From Synechococcus sp. MU1617 (GTDB taxonomy: Bacteria; Cyanobacteriota; Cyanobacteriia; PCC-6307; Cyanobiaceae), in contig NZ_VTLB01000001.1 of the NCBI RefSeq assembly GCF_020514235.1, forward strand, positions 1-64,000: 64,000 nucleotides of DNA, written 5' to 3'. Below are positions 15,945-24,244 of this stretch, piece after piece. The stretch's first letter is position 1; every line of letters starts with the position of its first letter. The translations under genes were made by a program, and so were the position numbers. The notes below the pieces were generated by a model that worked only from the letters and a program-made list of their open reading frames with translations, was not told where the DNA came from and searched no databases.

Positions 15945-16229
15945 ATGGCCTCTTTCAACATCAACATCGAGGGTGGTGCCAGCTTTTCGTGCCCTGATGA
16001 CGTCTATATCCTCGATGCAGCAGAGGAAGCCGGTGTCGATCTTCCTTATTCCTGCCGAGCCGGAGCCTGTTCCACCTGCGCCGGCCGCCTGGTGAGTGGC
16101 TCGGTGGATCAGACCGATCAGAGTTTTCTCGATGATGACCAGATGGGGCAGGGGTTTGCCCTCCTTTGTGTGAGCTATCCAACCTCTGATTGTGTGATCA
16201 AGGCCAACGCTGAAGAGCACTTGTCTTAA
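15945..16229 (+). CDS. petF: [2Fe-2S] ferredoxin, plant type
   Basis: A one-electron carrier that takes electrons from photosystem I or other donors. The 94-residue product has the canonical cluster motif [16 protein letters not shown] near residues 34-49 and the fourth cysteine in [11 protein letters not shown] near 74-84. The strongly acidic surface is typical. Genomes of this group carry several such ferredoxins, so petF is a family-level name. It converges with nth and its stop adjoins the nth stop. Confidence 0.9.
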   Translation: MASFNINIEGGASFSCPDDVYILDAAEEAGVDLPYSCRAGACSTCAGRLVSGSVDQTDQSFLDDDQMGQGFALLCVSYPTSDCVIKANAEEHLS

Positions 16230-16883
16230 TCAAGGCTTGTGGGTGATCACCGGACGCCGCCGTTTCGGATAAAGCTCACGGCACATGGGGCAGACCGTTC
16301 CGTCGCACCCCCGTGCTGTGCAGAACTCACGGCCCCAGAAGATGATCTGCAGGTGCAGCTTGTTCCAGTGCTCCTTGGGGAAGAGACGCTTGAGGTCTTG
16401 TTCCGTGCGCGCCACATTGCTGCCATCGCTCAATCCCCAGCGCTGGGCCAGCCGGTGGATGTGGGTGTCGACGGGGAAGGCGGGCACGCCGAAGGCCTGG
16501 GCCATCACCACGCTGGCTGTTTTGTGCCCCACGCCCGGTAAGGCTTCGAGCTCCTCAAAGCTCCGGGGAACATCGCCGTCGTAGGCCGTCACCAGAATCT
16601 GGGCAAGGCGGCGGACGTTTCTGGCCTTGGTTTTGGCCAGCCCGAGCTGCCGGATGAAAGCGAGGATCTGCTCCTCCTCGAGTGCTGCCATGGCGGCGGG
16701 TGTTGGCCCGGCGGCAAACAGCGCCGGAGTCACCTCATTCACCTTCTTGTCGGTGCATTGGGCACTCAACAGAACAGCGATCAGCAGGGTGAACGGATCA
16801 CTGTGATCCAGGGGGATCGGTGTTTCCGGGTACTGCTCGTGGAGGCGCTGCAGGATTACCTCCACCCGCTCTGACCTGCGCAC
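16230..16883 (-). CDS. nth: endonuclease III (DNA glycosylase/AP lyase)
   Basis: Removes oxidised pyrimidines in base excision repair. In the 217-residue product the helix-hairpin-helix LPGVGHKTASVV near residues 113-124 carries the catalytic lysine and the aspartate is in VDTHIHRLAQRWG. The C-terminus has four cysteines (FCTARGCDGTVCPMC), but their spacing, C-x4-C-x4-C-x2-C, differs from the classic C-x6-C-x2-C-x5-C of the 4Fe-4S cluster. Confidence 0.93.
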   Translation of the reverse strand: MRRSERVEVILQRLHEQYPETPIPLDHSDPFTLLIAVLLSAQCTDKKVNEVTPALFAAGPTPAAMAALEEEQILAFIRQLGLAKTKARNVRRLAQILVTAYDGDVPRSFEELEALPGVGHKTASVVMAQAFGVPAFPVDTHIHRLAQRWGLSDGSNVARTEQDLKRLFPKEHWNKLHLQIIFWGREFCTARGCDGTVCPMCRELYPKRRRPVITHKP

Positions 16884-16981
16884 GGGCTTTCAGTGGGTGG
16901 AGTGATCTTGGCGCTTCGGCGATTGCATCGCTTCGTTGCAACGTTTCCCGGCCGTTGCCGAGACTGTTTTAGGAGCCATTG

Positions 16982-17950
16982 ATGCGATCCTCGATCAAGA
17001 CGATTCAGCCCGCATTGCCACTGTTGAACTGGAACCGTTCGGCGGCAGTGCTGTTTGTTGTGGTGGCTGTGCTGCTGGCCTCCTGCCGCAGTCGAGATCA
17101 GGACGTCACCACGGATTCCCGCCCGCAGGTGCTTACCACCTTCACGGTCTTGGCTGATCTAGCCAGCAATGTGGCGGGTGATCGGTTGCAGGTGGCTTCG
17201 ATCGTCAAGCCCGGTGCCGAGATCCACGGTTACCAACCCACTCCCAGTGACATCGAGCGCGCCAGCAAAGCGGATCTGATTGTTGAGAACGGGTTGGGGC
17301 TGGAGTTGTGGGCCCAGCGATTCACCGCTGCAGCGGGGGATGTGCCCACCATCACCCTTTCGGAGGGGATGGACCCTCTCCTGATCACGGAGGATGCCTA
17401 TTCCGGCAAGCCCAATCCCCATGCCTGGATGTCCCCCCAGCGCACGATGGTTTATGTGGACCATCTCGAGCGGGCTTTTACGCAACTCGATCCAGGCGGT
17501 GCCGCGGTTTATGCCGCCAATGCGTCGGCTTACAAAGCCAAGCTCCAGACCCTCGATGATGAGCTGCGCGCGGCGATTGCTGCACTGCCTGCCCAGCAAC
17601 GGCTGCTGGTGAGTTGTGAGGGGGCCTTCACCTATCTGGCAACCGATTACGGGCTGGAGGAGGCCTATCTCTGGCCGGTGAATGCTGAAAGCGAGATCAC
17701 ACCCAAACGCATGGCACGGTTGATCGATACGGTGCGAGAGCGGCAGGTGCCAGCCATTTTTTGTGAAAGCACCGTGAGCGATAAAGCCCAACGGGAGGTG
17801 GCAGCGGCAGCTGGGGCCCGATTCGGCGGAACCTTTTACGTGGATTCCCTGTCGTCTCCGGATGGGCCCGCACCCACCCTGTTGGAACTGCAGCGGCACA
17901 ATGTGGGTCTGATCCGCAAGGGCCTGGACTTTTCCGAGAGCAACCGCTGA
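16982..17950 (+). CDS. mntC: manganese/zinc ABC transporter, substrate-binding lipoprotein
   Basis: A cluster A-I metal-binding protein of 322 residues with a lipoprotein-like signal (VVAVLLASC). Metal ligands can be traced: His in EIHGYQPTPSD, His in NPHAWMSP, Glu in SCEGAFTYL and Asp in FYVDSLS. The His-His-Glu-Asp set is that of manganese binders such as MntC/PsaA, whereas zinc binders usually have His at the third site. ATG 16982 has AGGAG about seven bases upstream. The stop overlaps the ATPase start (TGATG). Confidence 0.88.
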   Translation: MRSSIKTIQPALPLLNWNRSAAVLFVVVAVLLASCRSRDQDVTTDSRPQVLTTFTVLADLASNVAGDRLQVASIVKPGAEIHGYQPTPSDIERASKADLIVENGLGLELWAQRFTAAAGDVPTITLSEGMDPLLITEDAYSGKPNPHAWMSPQRTMVYVDHLERAFTQLDPGGAAVYAANASAYKAKLQTLDDELRAAIAALPAQQRLLVSCEGAFTYLATDYGLEEAYLWPVNAESEITPKRMARLIDTVRERQVPAIFCESTVSDKAQREVAAAAGARFGGTFYVDSLSSPDGPAPTLLELQRHNVGLIRKGLDFSESNR

Positions 17951-18705
17951 TGCGCATTCAGGCCGACCAGCTCTGTGTGGACTACAACGGCACCGTTGCC
18001 CTGTACGACGCCAGCCTGCACCTTCCAGCGGGTTGCATCTGCGGTTTGGTGGGCATGAATGGTGCCGGCAAATCGACGTTTTTTAAGGCCCTCACTGGGT
18101 TTGTTCGTCCCTCACGCGGCAGAATCAGGATTAACGGCAGCAGCGTGGCCGAAGCACAGCGTCATCAGGCTGTGGCCTACGTGCCCCAGAGCGACGGGGT
18201 GGATGCCCAGTTCCCTGTTTCGGTCAGAGATGTGGTGATGATGGGTCGCTACGGCGCGATGAATCCGTTGCGGATTCCCCGAAGCTCGGACCGTGTGGCT
18301 GTACGGGACGCGTTGACGCGCGTCGATCTGCTGGAGCTGGCCGATCGTCCCCTCAGCACCCTCTCGGGTGGTCAGCGCAAGCGCACGTTCCTGGCCCGGG
18401 CGATCGCCCAGCGTGCTGATGTGCTGCTGCTGGATGAACCCTTCAACGGGGTTGATGTGCGCACCGAGCAGCTGATGGCCCAGCTGTTTCTTCAGTTCCG
18501 CGATGAGGGCCGCACGATCCTGATCTCCACTCACGACCTGGGTCACGTCCGTGATTTTTGCGATCTGGTGGTTCTGATCAATAAGACCGTGCTCGCCTAT
18601 GGGGAAACCTCGGAGGTGTTCACTCCCGAGAACCTGGCCATGACCTTCGGCGGCGTGCCGCCCGATCTGCTCACGGGCAACAGCTCCCCGGAGGAGACGT
18701 TCTGA
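17950..18705 (+). CDS. mntA: manganese/zinc ABC transporter ATPase
   Basis: A 251-residue ABC ATPase. Walker A is GMNGAGKST near residue 37, the signature is LSGGQRKR near 138 and Walker B is VLLLDEPFNGVD near 158. It is translationally coupled to the binding protein. Its partner permease is found 1.4 kb further on, beyond an oppositely oriented gene. Confidence 0.88.
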   Translation: MRIQADQLCVDYNGTVALYDASLHLPAGCICGLVGMNGAGKSTFFKALTGFVRPSRGRIRINGSSVAEAQRHQAVAYVPQSDGVDAQFPVSVRDVVMMGRYGAMNPLRIPRSSDRVAVRDALTRVDLLELADRPLSTLSGGQRKRTFLARAIAQRADVLLLDEPFNGVDVRTEQLMAQLFLQFRDEGRTILISTHDLGHVRDFCDLVVLINKTVLAYGETSEVFTPENLAMTFGGVPPDLLTGNSSPEETF

Positions 18706-20070
18706 TTAGGACCTTCCAGCTTCAGTCGTTGTTGTTCGACAAGCGTCAGGCATCAGGGCAGCGAGAGCCTGCTCCAGGTCTTGCATGAACAGATGCATCG
18801 CCTCGCGTCGGTTACTGCGGTACTGGTTCAGTCGAGGCCGCACGGCCAAAGCACGTCCAAGACGCAGTTCCACCCGTTGTGGTCCAAGGCTGGGCTCACC
18901 CTTCCAGGGCTTGTCTTCGATCCAGCCGATCGCCTCCTCCACCAGCAGCAACATCTCAGCAAAGCGGTCAAAGTCGGGTTGATCGCTGATGTAGTGACCA
19001 CTCACGCTGGTGAAATGCTCCACGAGTCGCATGCGGGTGAGTTGGAGGTCAGCTTCCCGTGCCTCCCAGTCCGCCAGGCTCCGCTCCAGGGGTGAGAGCT
19101 GATCAACACCTTCCCTGTAGATCCGATCCCAGGCGGCCTGCTCGATCCGACGGCAACGCTCTTGCAGATTGCCGACGGCACGCAAGGCGAAATGGGCTTC
19201 GGCTTTGGCAAGGCCATGCAGGCGATAGGCACCAATCCGTTCGCCGAAGGTCTGATCTGGATCGGGCTTCAGCCGCTCGAGCTGCTCAAGCGCTTTGAGC
19301 AGATTCATGCCGACCTGGATCAGCCGGTCCCGCCTGCTCGCCTCGGCATGCTCTGGGTCGGCGTCGTCGTTGGAAATGCCGAGATGGCGCTCCAGGGCAG
19401 TCAACCGCGCATCGAGGGCCTCCCAGTTGTGTTGTCTCCAGCTGTAGTGAATGCCAATCGGCAACACGTCCAGTGGTCGCACGTCGTTGGCTTTCTCCAG
19501 ATCTTCAGCGGCCCAGAACGCAAGTTGGGCCACCCCCGGTTCCAATGGCGCCATCTCGCCGGAGAGGTTGTTGGTGGCTCCTTCCGGTGCCACCACCAGC
19601 GGGTAGCGCCCCCGGCTCAGAGCCCCACGGGCCTGGGCGAGGGCCGGCCGGTCCAATCGACCGCGATGGATGGCAATACCACCGCTGCGTTGCAGCAGCC
19701 AACCAATGACCTGGCCAGCCCAGATCGGAATGCCACGGTCGTAGAGAAACCGCAACTGGATGGGACGTGGCAACGGCAGCTTGAGCCGCCGTGCCGCCTG
19801 GGGAACACGGTTCCAGAACAGATCCGCCAGCACCACCGGATCGCGGGTGCTGGGGTGGCGAAAGGCGATTAGCAAATTGCAGCCGCCTGACTGCTGCGCT
19901 GCAAAGGCCTTCGCCAAGCCTTCTGCCGTATTGCCCTGGCTGATTTCGAGCCCCTGACTGCGGAAGAGCAGCGGAAGCAGGCGGCTGACCACGGCCTGAA
20001 CCATCCGGTTGGGGCGGGTGGGTAGCCGGCGCAGCGCGGGACGAGCGTTCTGGGTGGAGGCGCGGGGCAT
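18706..20070 (-). CDS. PlsC-like acyltransferase domain protein
   Basis: A 454-residue protein. The N-terminal part has the glycerolipid acyltransferase motifs HX4D (AFRHPSTRDP near residue 71) and a variant EGT block (VVAPEGATNN near 164), with a basic N-terminus. The C-terminal half is helical and unrecognised. It probably acylates a lysophospholipid or related acceptor at the membrane. It lies between the ATPase and permease genes of the manganese transporter on the other strand; its stop abuts mntA directly and its start is 33 bases from mntB. Confidence 0.8.
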   Translation of the reverse strand: MPRASTQNARPALRRLPTRPNRMVQAVVSRLLPLLFRSQGLEISQGNTAEGLAKAFAAQQSGGCNLLIAFRHPSTRDPVVLADLFWNRVPQAARRLKLPLPRPIQLRFLYDRGIPIWAGQVIGWLLQRSGGIAIHRGRLDRPALAQARGALSRGRYPLVVAPEGATNNLSGEMAPLEPGVAQLAFWAAEDLEKANDVRPLDVLPIGIHYSWRQHNWEALDARLTALERHLGISNDDADPEHAEASRRDRLIQVGMNLLKALEQLERLKPDPDQTFGERIGAYRLHGLAKAEAHFALRAVGNLQERCRRIEQAAWDRIYREGVDQLSPLERSLADWEAREADLQLTRMRLVEHFTSVSGHYISDQPDFDRFAEMLLLVEEAIGWIEDKPWKGEPSLGPQRVELRLGRALAVRPRLNQYRSNRREAMHLFMQDLEQALAALMPDACRTTTTEAGRS

Positions 20071-20102
20071 CGAACCGGCTGCAGCGCGCCCATACTGAAC
20101 CG

Positions 20103-20927
20103 ATGGAGCTATTGCTGGAACCCCTCAGTCACGCCTTCATGGTCAAGGCGTTGTTGATCAGCGCCCTCGTCGGCGGTGTTTGCGGGCTGTTGTCCTGCTT
20201 CATGACGCTGAAGGGATGGGCGTTGATGGGTGACGCCGTCTCCCATGCCGTTCTACCTGGCGTAGTTGTCGCTTATGCGCTGGGCCTGCCCTTCTCCTTG
20301 GGGGCGTTCGTCTTCGGTGTCGGCTCCGTTGCCGCCATCGGCTTTGTGAAGCAGAAGTCGAGGGTGAAGGAAGACACCGTCATTGGGCTTGTCTTCACCG
20401 GCTTCTTCGCCCTGGGTCTGGTGCTCATCTCGAAGACGCGCAGCAACATTGATCTCACCCACATCTTGTTCGGCAATGTTCTGGGGATCTCAGCCGGGGA
20501 CGTGCAACAGACCCTGGTGATTTCTGTGCTGGTGCTGGTGGTGCTGCTGCTGTTTCGGCGGGACCTGATGCTTTTTTGCTTTGACCCCACCCACGCCCGA
20601 TCGATCGGGATCAACACCGGACTGCTGCACTACATGCTGTTGGGGCTCCTCTCCCTGGCCGCCGTTGCCGGTCTGCAGACCGTAGGAATCATCCTGGTGG
20701 TGTCCATGCTTGTCACCCCCGGTGCCACGGCCTATCTGCTCACCGATCGGTTCGATCGGATGACGCTGCTGGCCGTCACAAGCAGCGTGCTCTCCAGTGT
20801 TCTGGGTGTGTTCATCAGCTACTGGACTGACAGCTCCACCGCTGGTTGCATCGTGCTGGCGCAAACCGCGCAATTCGTGCTCGCCTTCCTTTTTGCCCCT
20901 GGTCAGGGTGTACTGCGGCGTCTCTGA
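20103..20927 (+). CDS. mntB: manganese/zinc ABC transporter permease
   Basis: A 274-residue cluster of seven to eight membrane helices with family 3 metal permease motifs: LVGGVCGLLSCFMTLKGWAL near the start, GDAVSHAVLPGVVVAYALG near residue 40, and VGIILVVSMLVTPGATAYLL near 195-214. It would form the channel for MntC/MntA. Separated from those genes by the antisense acyltransferase gene, it probably needs its own promoter. Confidence 0.9.
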   Translation: MELLLEPLSHAFMVKALLISALVGGVCGLLSCFMTLKGWALMGDAVSHAVLPGVVVAYALGLPFSLGAFVFGVGSVAAIGFVKQKSRVKEDTVIGLVFTGFFALGLVLISKTRSNIDLTHILFGNVLGISAGDVQQTLVISVLVLVVLLLFRRDLMLFCFDPTHARSIGINTGLLHYMLLGLLSLAAVAGLQTVGIILVVSMLVTPGATAYLLTDRFDRMTLLAVTSSVLSSVLGVFISYWTDSSTAGCIVLAQTAQFVLAFLFAPGQGVLRRL

Positions 20928-20935
20928 TCGATGGA

Positions 20936-21124
20936 TCAGCGTGCGTCGTCGTCCCAGTCATAGGTGTCGTTGAAGCGTTGAACGCCTGCTTCTCGGAAGT
21001 GAAAGTCCTTGGCGGAACGGCCCTGATCGGATTCCGCTTGCTTGGAACCTGCCTGGTCCCACGGTTCGCGGTAATCAAGATCGTCCCGCATGTCTTGGAG
21101 TGGCTCAGGAGGCTTCGCTGTCAT
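20936..21124 (-). CDS. small acidic hypothetical protein
   Basis: A 62-residue charged protein (MTAKPPEPLQDMRDDLDYRE... ending FNDTYDWDDDAR). The start at 21124 overlaps the end of the upstream gene by 20 bases; an ATG at 21142 is also in frame. Function unknown. Confidence 0.58.
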   Translation of the reverse strand: MTAKPPEPLQDMRDDLDYREPWDQAGSKQAESDQGRSAKDFHFREAGVQRFNDTYDWDDDAR

Positions 21125-21305
21125 CCCACTTGGCTTTGCCATCCAGCAGTTCGATCAGCTCCTGGAGCCTGCCCATCGTGACGCGCACATCCGCACCGTC
21201 GGGCAGAACACCATCGGCCACCACGTTGTAGTGGTCACGGCACTGGTTGCGCAGCTCCTGCAGGCGCTTTTTGGTGATGGTCTTTTTCTGTTCTGCCGTT
21301 GCCAT
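21105..21305 (-). CDS. small helical hypothetical protein
   Basis: A 66-residue protein, strongly basic at the N-terminus (ATAEQKKTITKKRLQELRNQ) and acidic at the end, followed by an overlapping small gene. No family identified. The regular heptad-like charge supports coding. Confidence 0.62.
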   Translation of the reverse strand: MATAEQKKTITKKRLQELRNQCRDHYNVVADGVLPDGADVRVTMGRLQELIELLDGKAKWDDSEAS

Positions 21306-21360
21306 GGCGATTGCAAAGTCTGGCCCTCATCCCTAGCAGAGCAGGGTGCTGCGTCTGGAT

Positions 21361-22149
21361 TTATCCCGGGAGAACCTGGCGAAAGCCATGGGCCTCGACC
21401 ACGCTGAGCGGAGTCTTGAATAACTCACTCAGCTCGGCGGGCCGCAGCATCTCCCGCGGACTCCCATCCCCAACAAGGCGTCCCTGCGCCAGAAACAGCA
21501 CCCGTTCCATTTCCGGCAGGATAGTGTCCACGCGGTGGGTGACCTGCACCACGGTTGTCCCCGCTCGGATCAGGCCCCGGAGGATGTTTAGCAACTGATG
21601 GCAGGCCTGGAGATCAAGGGCTCGGCTCGGCTCATCAAGCACCAGTACCTCAGGTTCGTGCACCAGGGCGCGAGCGATCAACAGGCGGCGCCGCTGTCCG
21701 TCCGACAGCTCTCCATAGCAGCGCCCACGAATGCTGTGGAGTTGCAGTTGATCAAGCAGATCCTGCGCTTGCTCCCATTGCTCACCGCTTGGGTTCTGAT
21801 CCCGGCCCAGCCGGGTGGCACCAAAAAAACTGCTCACCACCACCTCATCAACTGCTGTTTTGGGATGAAGCCGCTGTTCCAACTCGCTGGACACCACCCC
21901 CAGGCGGCTGCGCAGCGCCCAGAGGTTCACCGTCTCGCTGCCAAACAGCCGCAGGTGCGCGTCGTCCCGAACAATGGGATACAGGCTGCGGTCGATCAGT
22001 TTCACCAGGCTGCTTTTGCCTGCTCCGTTGGGCCCCAACACCGTTGTGGACTGCCGCAGTTTCAATTGCAGGTTGAGCTTGTGCAGCACTGGGCGATCGC
22101 CCAACCATGCCTCCACATTGCGGAGATCGAGCCAGGTTTCAGCCGTCAT
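21361..22149 (-). CDS. orphan ABC transporter ATP-binding protein
   Basis: A 262-residue ABC ATPase: Walker A GPNGAGKSSL near residue 40, signature LSDGQRRR near 152 (D replaces the usual second G) and Walker B VLVLDEPSRALD. It is similar in layout to YlmA/ModF-type stand-alone ATPases. No permease or binding protein lies nearby, and the next gene upstream is a Nudix hydrolase with an 11-base overlap, so its partner is unknown. Confidence 0.85.
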   Translation of the reverse strand: MTAETWLDLRNVEAWLGDRPVLHKLNLQLKLRQSTTVLGPNGAGKSSLVKLIDRSLYPIVRDDAHLRLFGSETVNLWALRSRLGVVSSELEQRLHPKTAVDEVVVSSFFGATRLGRDQNPSGEQWEQAQDLLDQLQLHSIRGRCYGELSDGQRRRLLIARALVHEPEVLVLDEPSRALDLQACHQLLNILRGLIRAGTTVVQVTHRVDTILPEMERVLFLAQGRLVGDGSPREMLRPAELSELFKTPLSVVEAHGFRQVLPG

Positions 22150-22570
22150 GGCCCTCCTGCAGCAGCCGTTCGATCACGATCGACAGGCGGGGCGCGACGG
22201 GCCGCAGCTCCTGCTGCCGCTCGCTCCAAATCGACTCACGCACAAGGTCGCTGAGCGAGACCAACTTCATCTCCTGGCCCTCCTTCAACTGCAGCTTGCG
22301 CAAGGGAACGCTGAGGGCTCCACGGAACACATGGGCCACCCGGTTGCCGCTGTCGTCGCTGAACCAAGGCTCGAGCGGCACGCTGGGTGACCAATCGATC
22401 TCCTCCTGCAGTTCGCGGTGCACGGCTTCGCTGGCTGTTTCTCCCGGGTCGAGATGGCCGCCAAACAGCCCCCAATGGCCCGGATAAATGATCGTCTCGA
22501 CATCGTCTCGCAGCTGGAGCAGCCATCGCCCCTCCCGCTGGAGCATGGCCAGGGCAACGGCGGGCTTCAT
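22139..22570 (-). CDS. Nudix hydrolase
   Basis: A 143-residue Nudix protein; the box GGHLDPGETASEAVHRELQE continues with EI and is complete (Gx5Ex7REUxEExGU-like). Such enzymes cleave nucleoside diphosphate-linked compounds; the substrate cannot be read from sequence. ATG 22570 overlaps the upstream gene's stop (ATGA), and its own end overlaps the ABC ATPase, giving a three-gene operon. Confidence 0.88.
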   Translation of the reverse strand: MKPAVALAMLQREGRWLLQLRDDVETIIYPGHWGLFGGHLDPGETASEAVHRELQEEIDWSPSVPLEPWFSDDSGNRVAHVFRGALSVPLRKLQLKEGQEMKLVSLSDLVRESIWSERQQELRPVAPRLSIVIERLLQEGHDG

Positions 22571-23064
22571 GGCGCCTCCGGTTTGAGCCGCGACCACTGA
22601 GCCAGTCCACCGCCCCGGCCACGCGCCGTAAGCGTTCCCTGCTGCTCGTTCAGCTCGATCAGGGCAAAGAAAGGAAGCCGTTGGGGCTGTGGTGAAGGCA
22701 GGCTTCGCTGAAGCAGCAGCTGACTCGACCAGGACAGCTCCATCGACGTGAAGCTGAACATCAGCAGCGGTCTTGAACCCTTGAGTTGGGCATGACCACT
22801 GAACCTCAATCGGAACCCGGCCAGGGTCACCTGATTGGTGATGCCCAGGCCCTGGTCACAGGGGCTCAAAATCAGGCTGGCCTGCAGCCAACGCAGCAGT
22901 GTTGCCGTTCCGGGCGCCGGCGCATCACCGTTGCGATTCCAGGTTTGCTGCAACATCCAGCAGCCCGGCAAATGCTCGATCTGAATGCCGCTTCCCTCTC
23001 GGCGGCTCTGACGTTCACGCGCCAGAAGGGCAGCGGCAGGCGGACCAGATGCGGCTGAGATCAT
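22567..23064 (-). CDS. hypothetical protein, fibrillin-like C-terminus
   Basis: A 165-residue protein. Features are HLPGCWMLQQTWNRNG near residue 32 and a C-terminal FFALIELNEQQGTLTARGRG, loosely like the PAP/fibrillin lipid-associated proteins of plastids and cyanobacteria, but this is only a resemblance. It leads the unit with the Nudix and ABC genes. ATG 23064 is preferred over the upstream start at 23127, which would run into the divergent gene. Confidence 0.6.
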   Translation of the reverse strand: MISAASGPPAAALLARERQSRREGSGIQIEHLPGCWMLQQTWNRNGDAPAPGTATLLRWLQASLILSPCDQGLGITNQVTLAGFRLRFSGHAQLKGSRPLLMFSFTSMELSWSSQLLLQRSLPSPQPQRLPFFALIELNEQQGTLTARGRGGGLAQWSRLKPEAP

Positions 23065-23102
23065 GGGGCTCTGCAACCTCCCTATCTTTTCGGAGTCGGC
23101 CC

Positions 23103-23294
23103 ATGGAGCGCGACAAGCGCCGGACACCTCCCCTAACGGACCTGCTTCTACGGGGACTGCGCATTGGGGCCAGCACCATCGCCCTGGTTGAACTGCTGCG
23201 CAGCGATTGGATCGGAGGAGGCCTCGCCAGCCTGGCCTGGCTTGTCTTCGTTCAGGTGGAGCGTCGGCGAGCGCCGCTCAAGCCTCCGTCCTGA
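23103..23294 (+). CDS. small membrane protein
   Basis: A 63-residue product from ATG 23103: basic N-terminus (MERDKRRTPPLTDLLLRG), then one or two hydrophobic segments (ASTIALVEL, GGGLASLAWLVFVQV) and a basic end. It is divergent from the fibrillin-like gene and overlaps the 3' end of the next minus-strand gene. Unknown function. Confidence 0.6.
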   Translation: MERDKRRTPPLTDLLLRGLRIGASTIALVELLRSDWIGGGLASLAWLVFVQVERRRAPLKPPS

Positions 23295-23487
23295 GGATCG
23301 AATCGATGCAGTTTGGATGCTGACGGATATAGGCGTTGAACTCCATGGCCAGCAGACGCGCTTCAAAGGCATCGGTGGCGTAGAAGCAGGATTCCAGCTT
23401 TTCTCCGTTGGAGGTCTTGTGGCGGACTGTGTAGGGAGTTCGTCCTTGAGCAATGCTGGCCATGGACCGTTGAAGCAGTCGTTTCAA
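23278..23487 (-). CDS. small hypothetical protein
   Basis: A 69-residue basic protein (TPYTVRHKTSNGEKLESCFY, then AFEARLLAMEFNAYIRQHP). The pattern of a beta hairpin and helix suggests a compact fold. No family recognised. Confidence 0.62.
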   Translation of the reverse strand: MKRLLQRSMASIAQGRTPYTVRHKTSNGEKLESCFYATDAFEARLLAMEFNAYIRQHPNCIDSILRTEA

Positions 23488-23603
23488 GCTGGCACTCCTG
23501 CTAGGTGGAATTCCATAACCATTCGTTCATGTTTGCGTTTCAACGCTTCGTAAAGCTGTTTGAAGCAGCCGACAGTCCCCTTGACCCCTCTGCCCGCATC
23601 GTG

Positions 23604-24023
23604 ATGCCCTTGGCCTCCTGCTCTCTGACCTTCAAAGTTGCTCTGGCCTCATTGTTGTCCCTGAGCTCTCTGCCTGTTCAGGCGGAATGGCAGCCGATGC
23701 AGGAGCCGGCGGTTTGGCAATCGCGTCGCGGCGAGCTGCTGCCCGGCGACGGCTGGATCTTCATGGAGGCCCTCGACACCCCCGCGCTCAAGGCGGCTGA
23801 ATACATCCGGGCCCCAAAAGCTGTTGACGGTGCCGTTGAGGTGGAGGCAGGCCTGTTAATTCAGCGCGCTGGCCAGGATCAGTGGCGCCAACGGGTTCTG
23901 CCGATGCGTGCCAACTGCTCCAAGGGGCAGCTTGAGCAACGCCGGGCCGATGGTTCCTGGACCGTCTACCCCGGACGCGATGGAACCGTGGTTAAGGTCC
24001 GCTGGATTTGCGCATTGCGATGA
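23604..24023 (+). CDS. secreted hypothetical protein
   Basis: A 139-residue protein with a signal peptide (LTFKVALASLLSLSSLPVQA) and a mature domain starting EWQPMQEPAVWQSRRGE, with cysteines in RANCSKG and WICALR. ATG 23604 places the signal peptide at the N-terminus. The stop overlaps the hli start (ATGA). Confidence 0.7.
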   Translation: MPLASCSLTFKVALASLLSLSSLPVQAEWQPMQEPAVWQSRRGELLPGDGWIFMEALDTPALKAAEYIRAPKAVDGAVEVEAGLLIQRAGQDQWRQRVLPMRANCSKGQLEQRRADGSWTVYPGRDGTVVKVRWICALR

Positions 24024-24241
24024 GTCGGCCTGCTTTTCGCTACGAAGAACCGGAACGCTTCGGCGAGTCGCTCACCACAGCACGTCCCTGGAACCGGTCT
24101 GCTCTGACCGAAGTGGAGCGTCTCAATGGCCGTGTAGCCATGCTCGGTTTCGCGGCTGCCGTGGTGCTTGAAAAGACCACAGGCTTGGGAATTGCGGGTC
24201 AGCTTGCTGCAGCCCTGCGCTGGTACCTGCAGCTGGGTTGA
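24020..24241 (+). CDS. hli: high-light-inducible protein (HLIP/SCP)
   Basis: A one-helix protein of the chlorophyll a/b-binding superfamily. The helix carries the ExxNGRxAMxGF-type signature as ERLNGRVAMLGFAAAVVLE near residues 33-51, with the chlorophyll-binding Glu, Asn and Arg all present. Hlips sit in the thylakoid membrane and protect pigment proteins or chlorophyll intermediates under light stress. At 73 residues it is of normal length. Overlaps with both neighbours suggest an operon with a secreted protein and a methyltransferase. Confidence 0.93.
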   Translation: MSRPAFRYEEPERFGESLTTARPWNRSALTEVERLNGRVAMLGFAAAVVLEKTTGLGIAGQLAAALRWYLQLG

Positions 24242-24244
24242 TCG

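Noticed and set aside
15361-16095. A 244-codon plus-strand open frame over the DUF1651-petF interval
   Set aside because: It overlaps petF in another frame and DUF1651 antisense, and has no domain; the interval reads better as intergenic.
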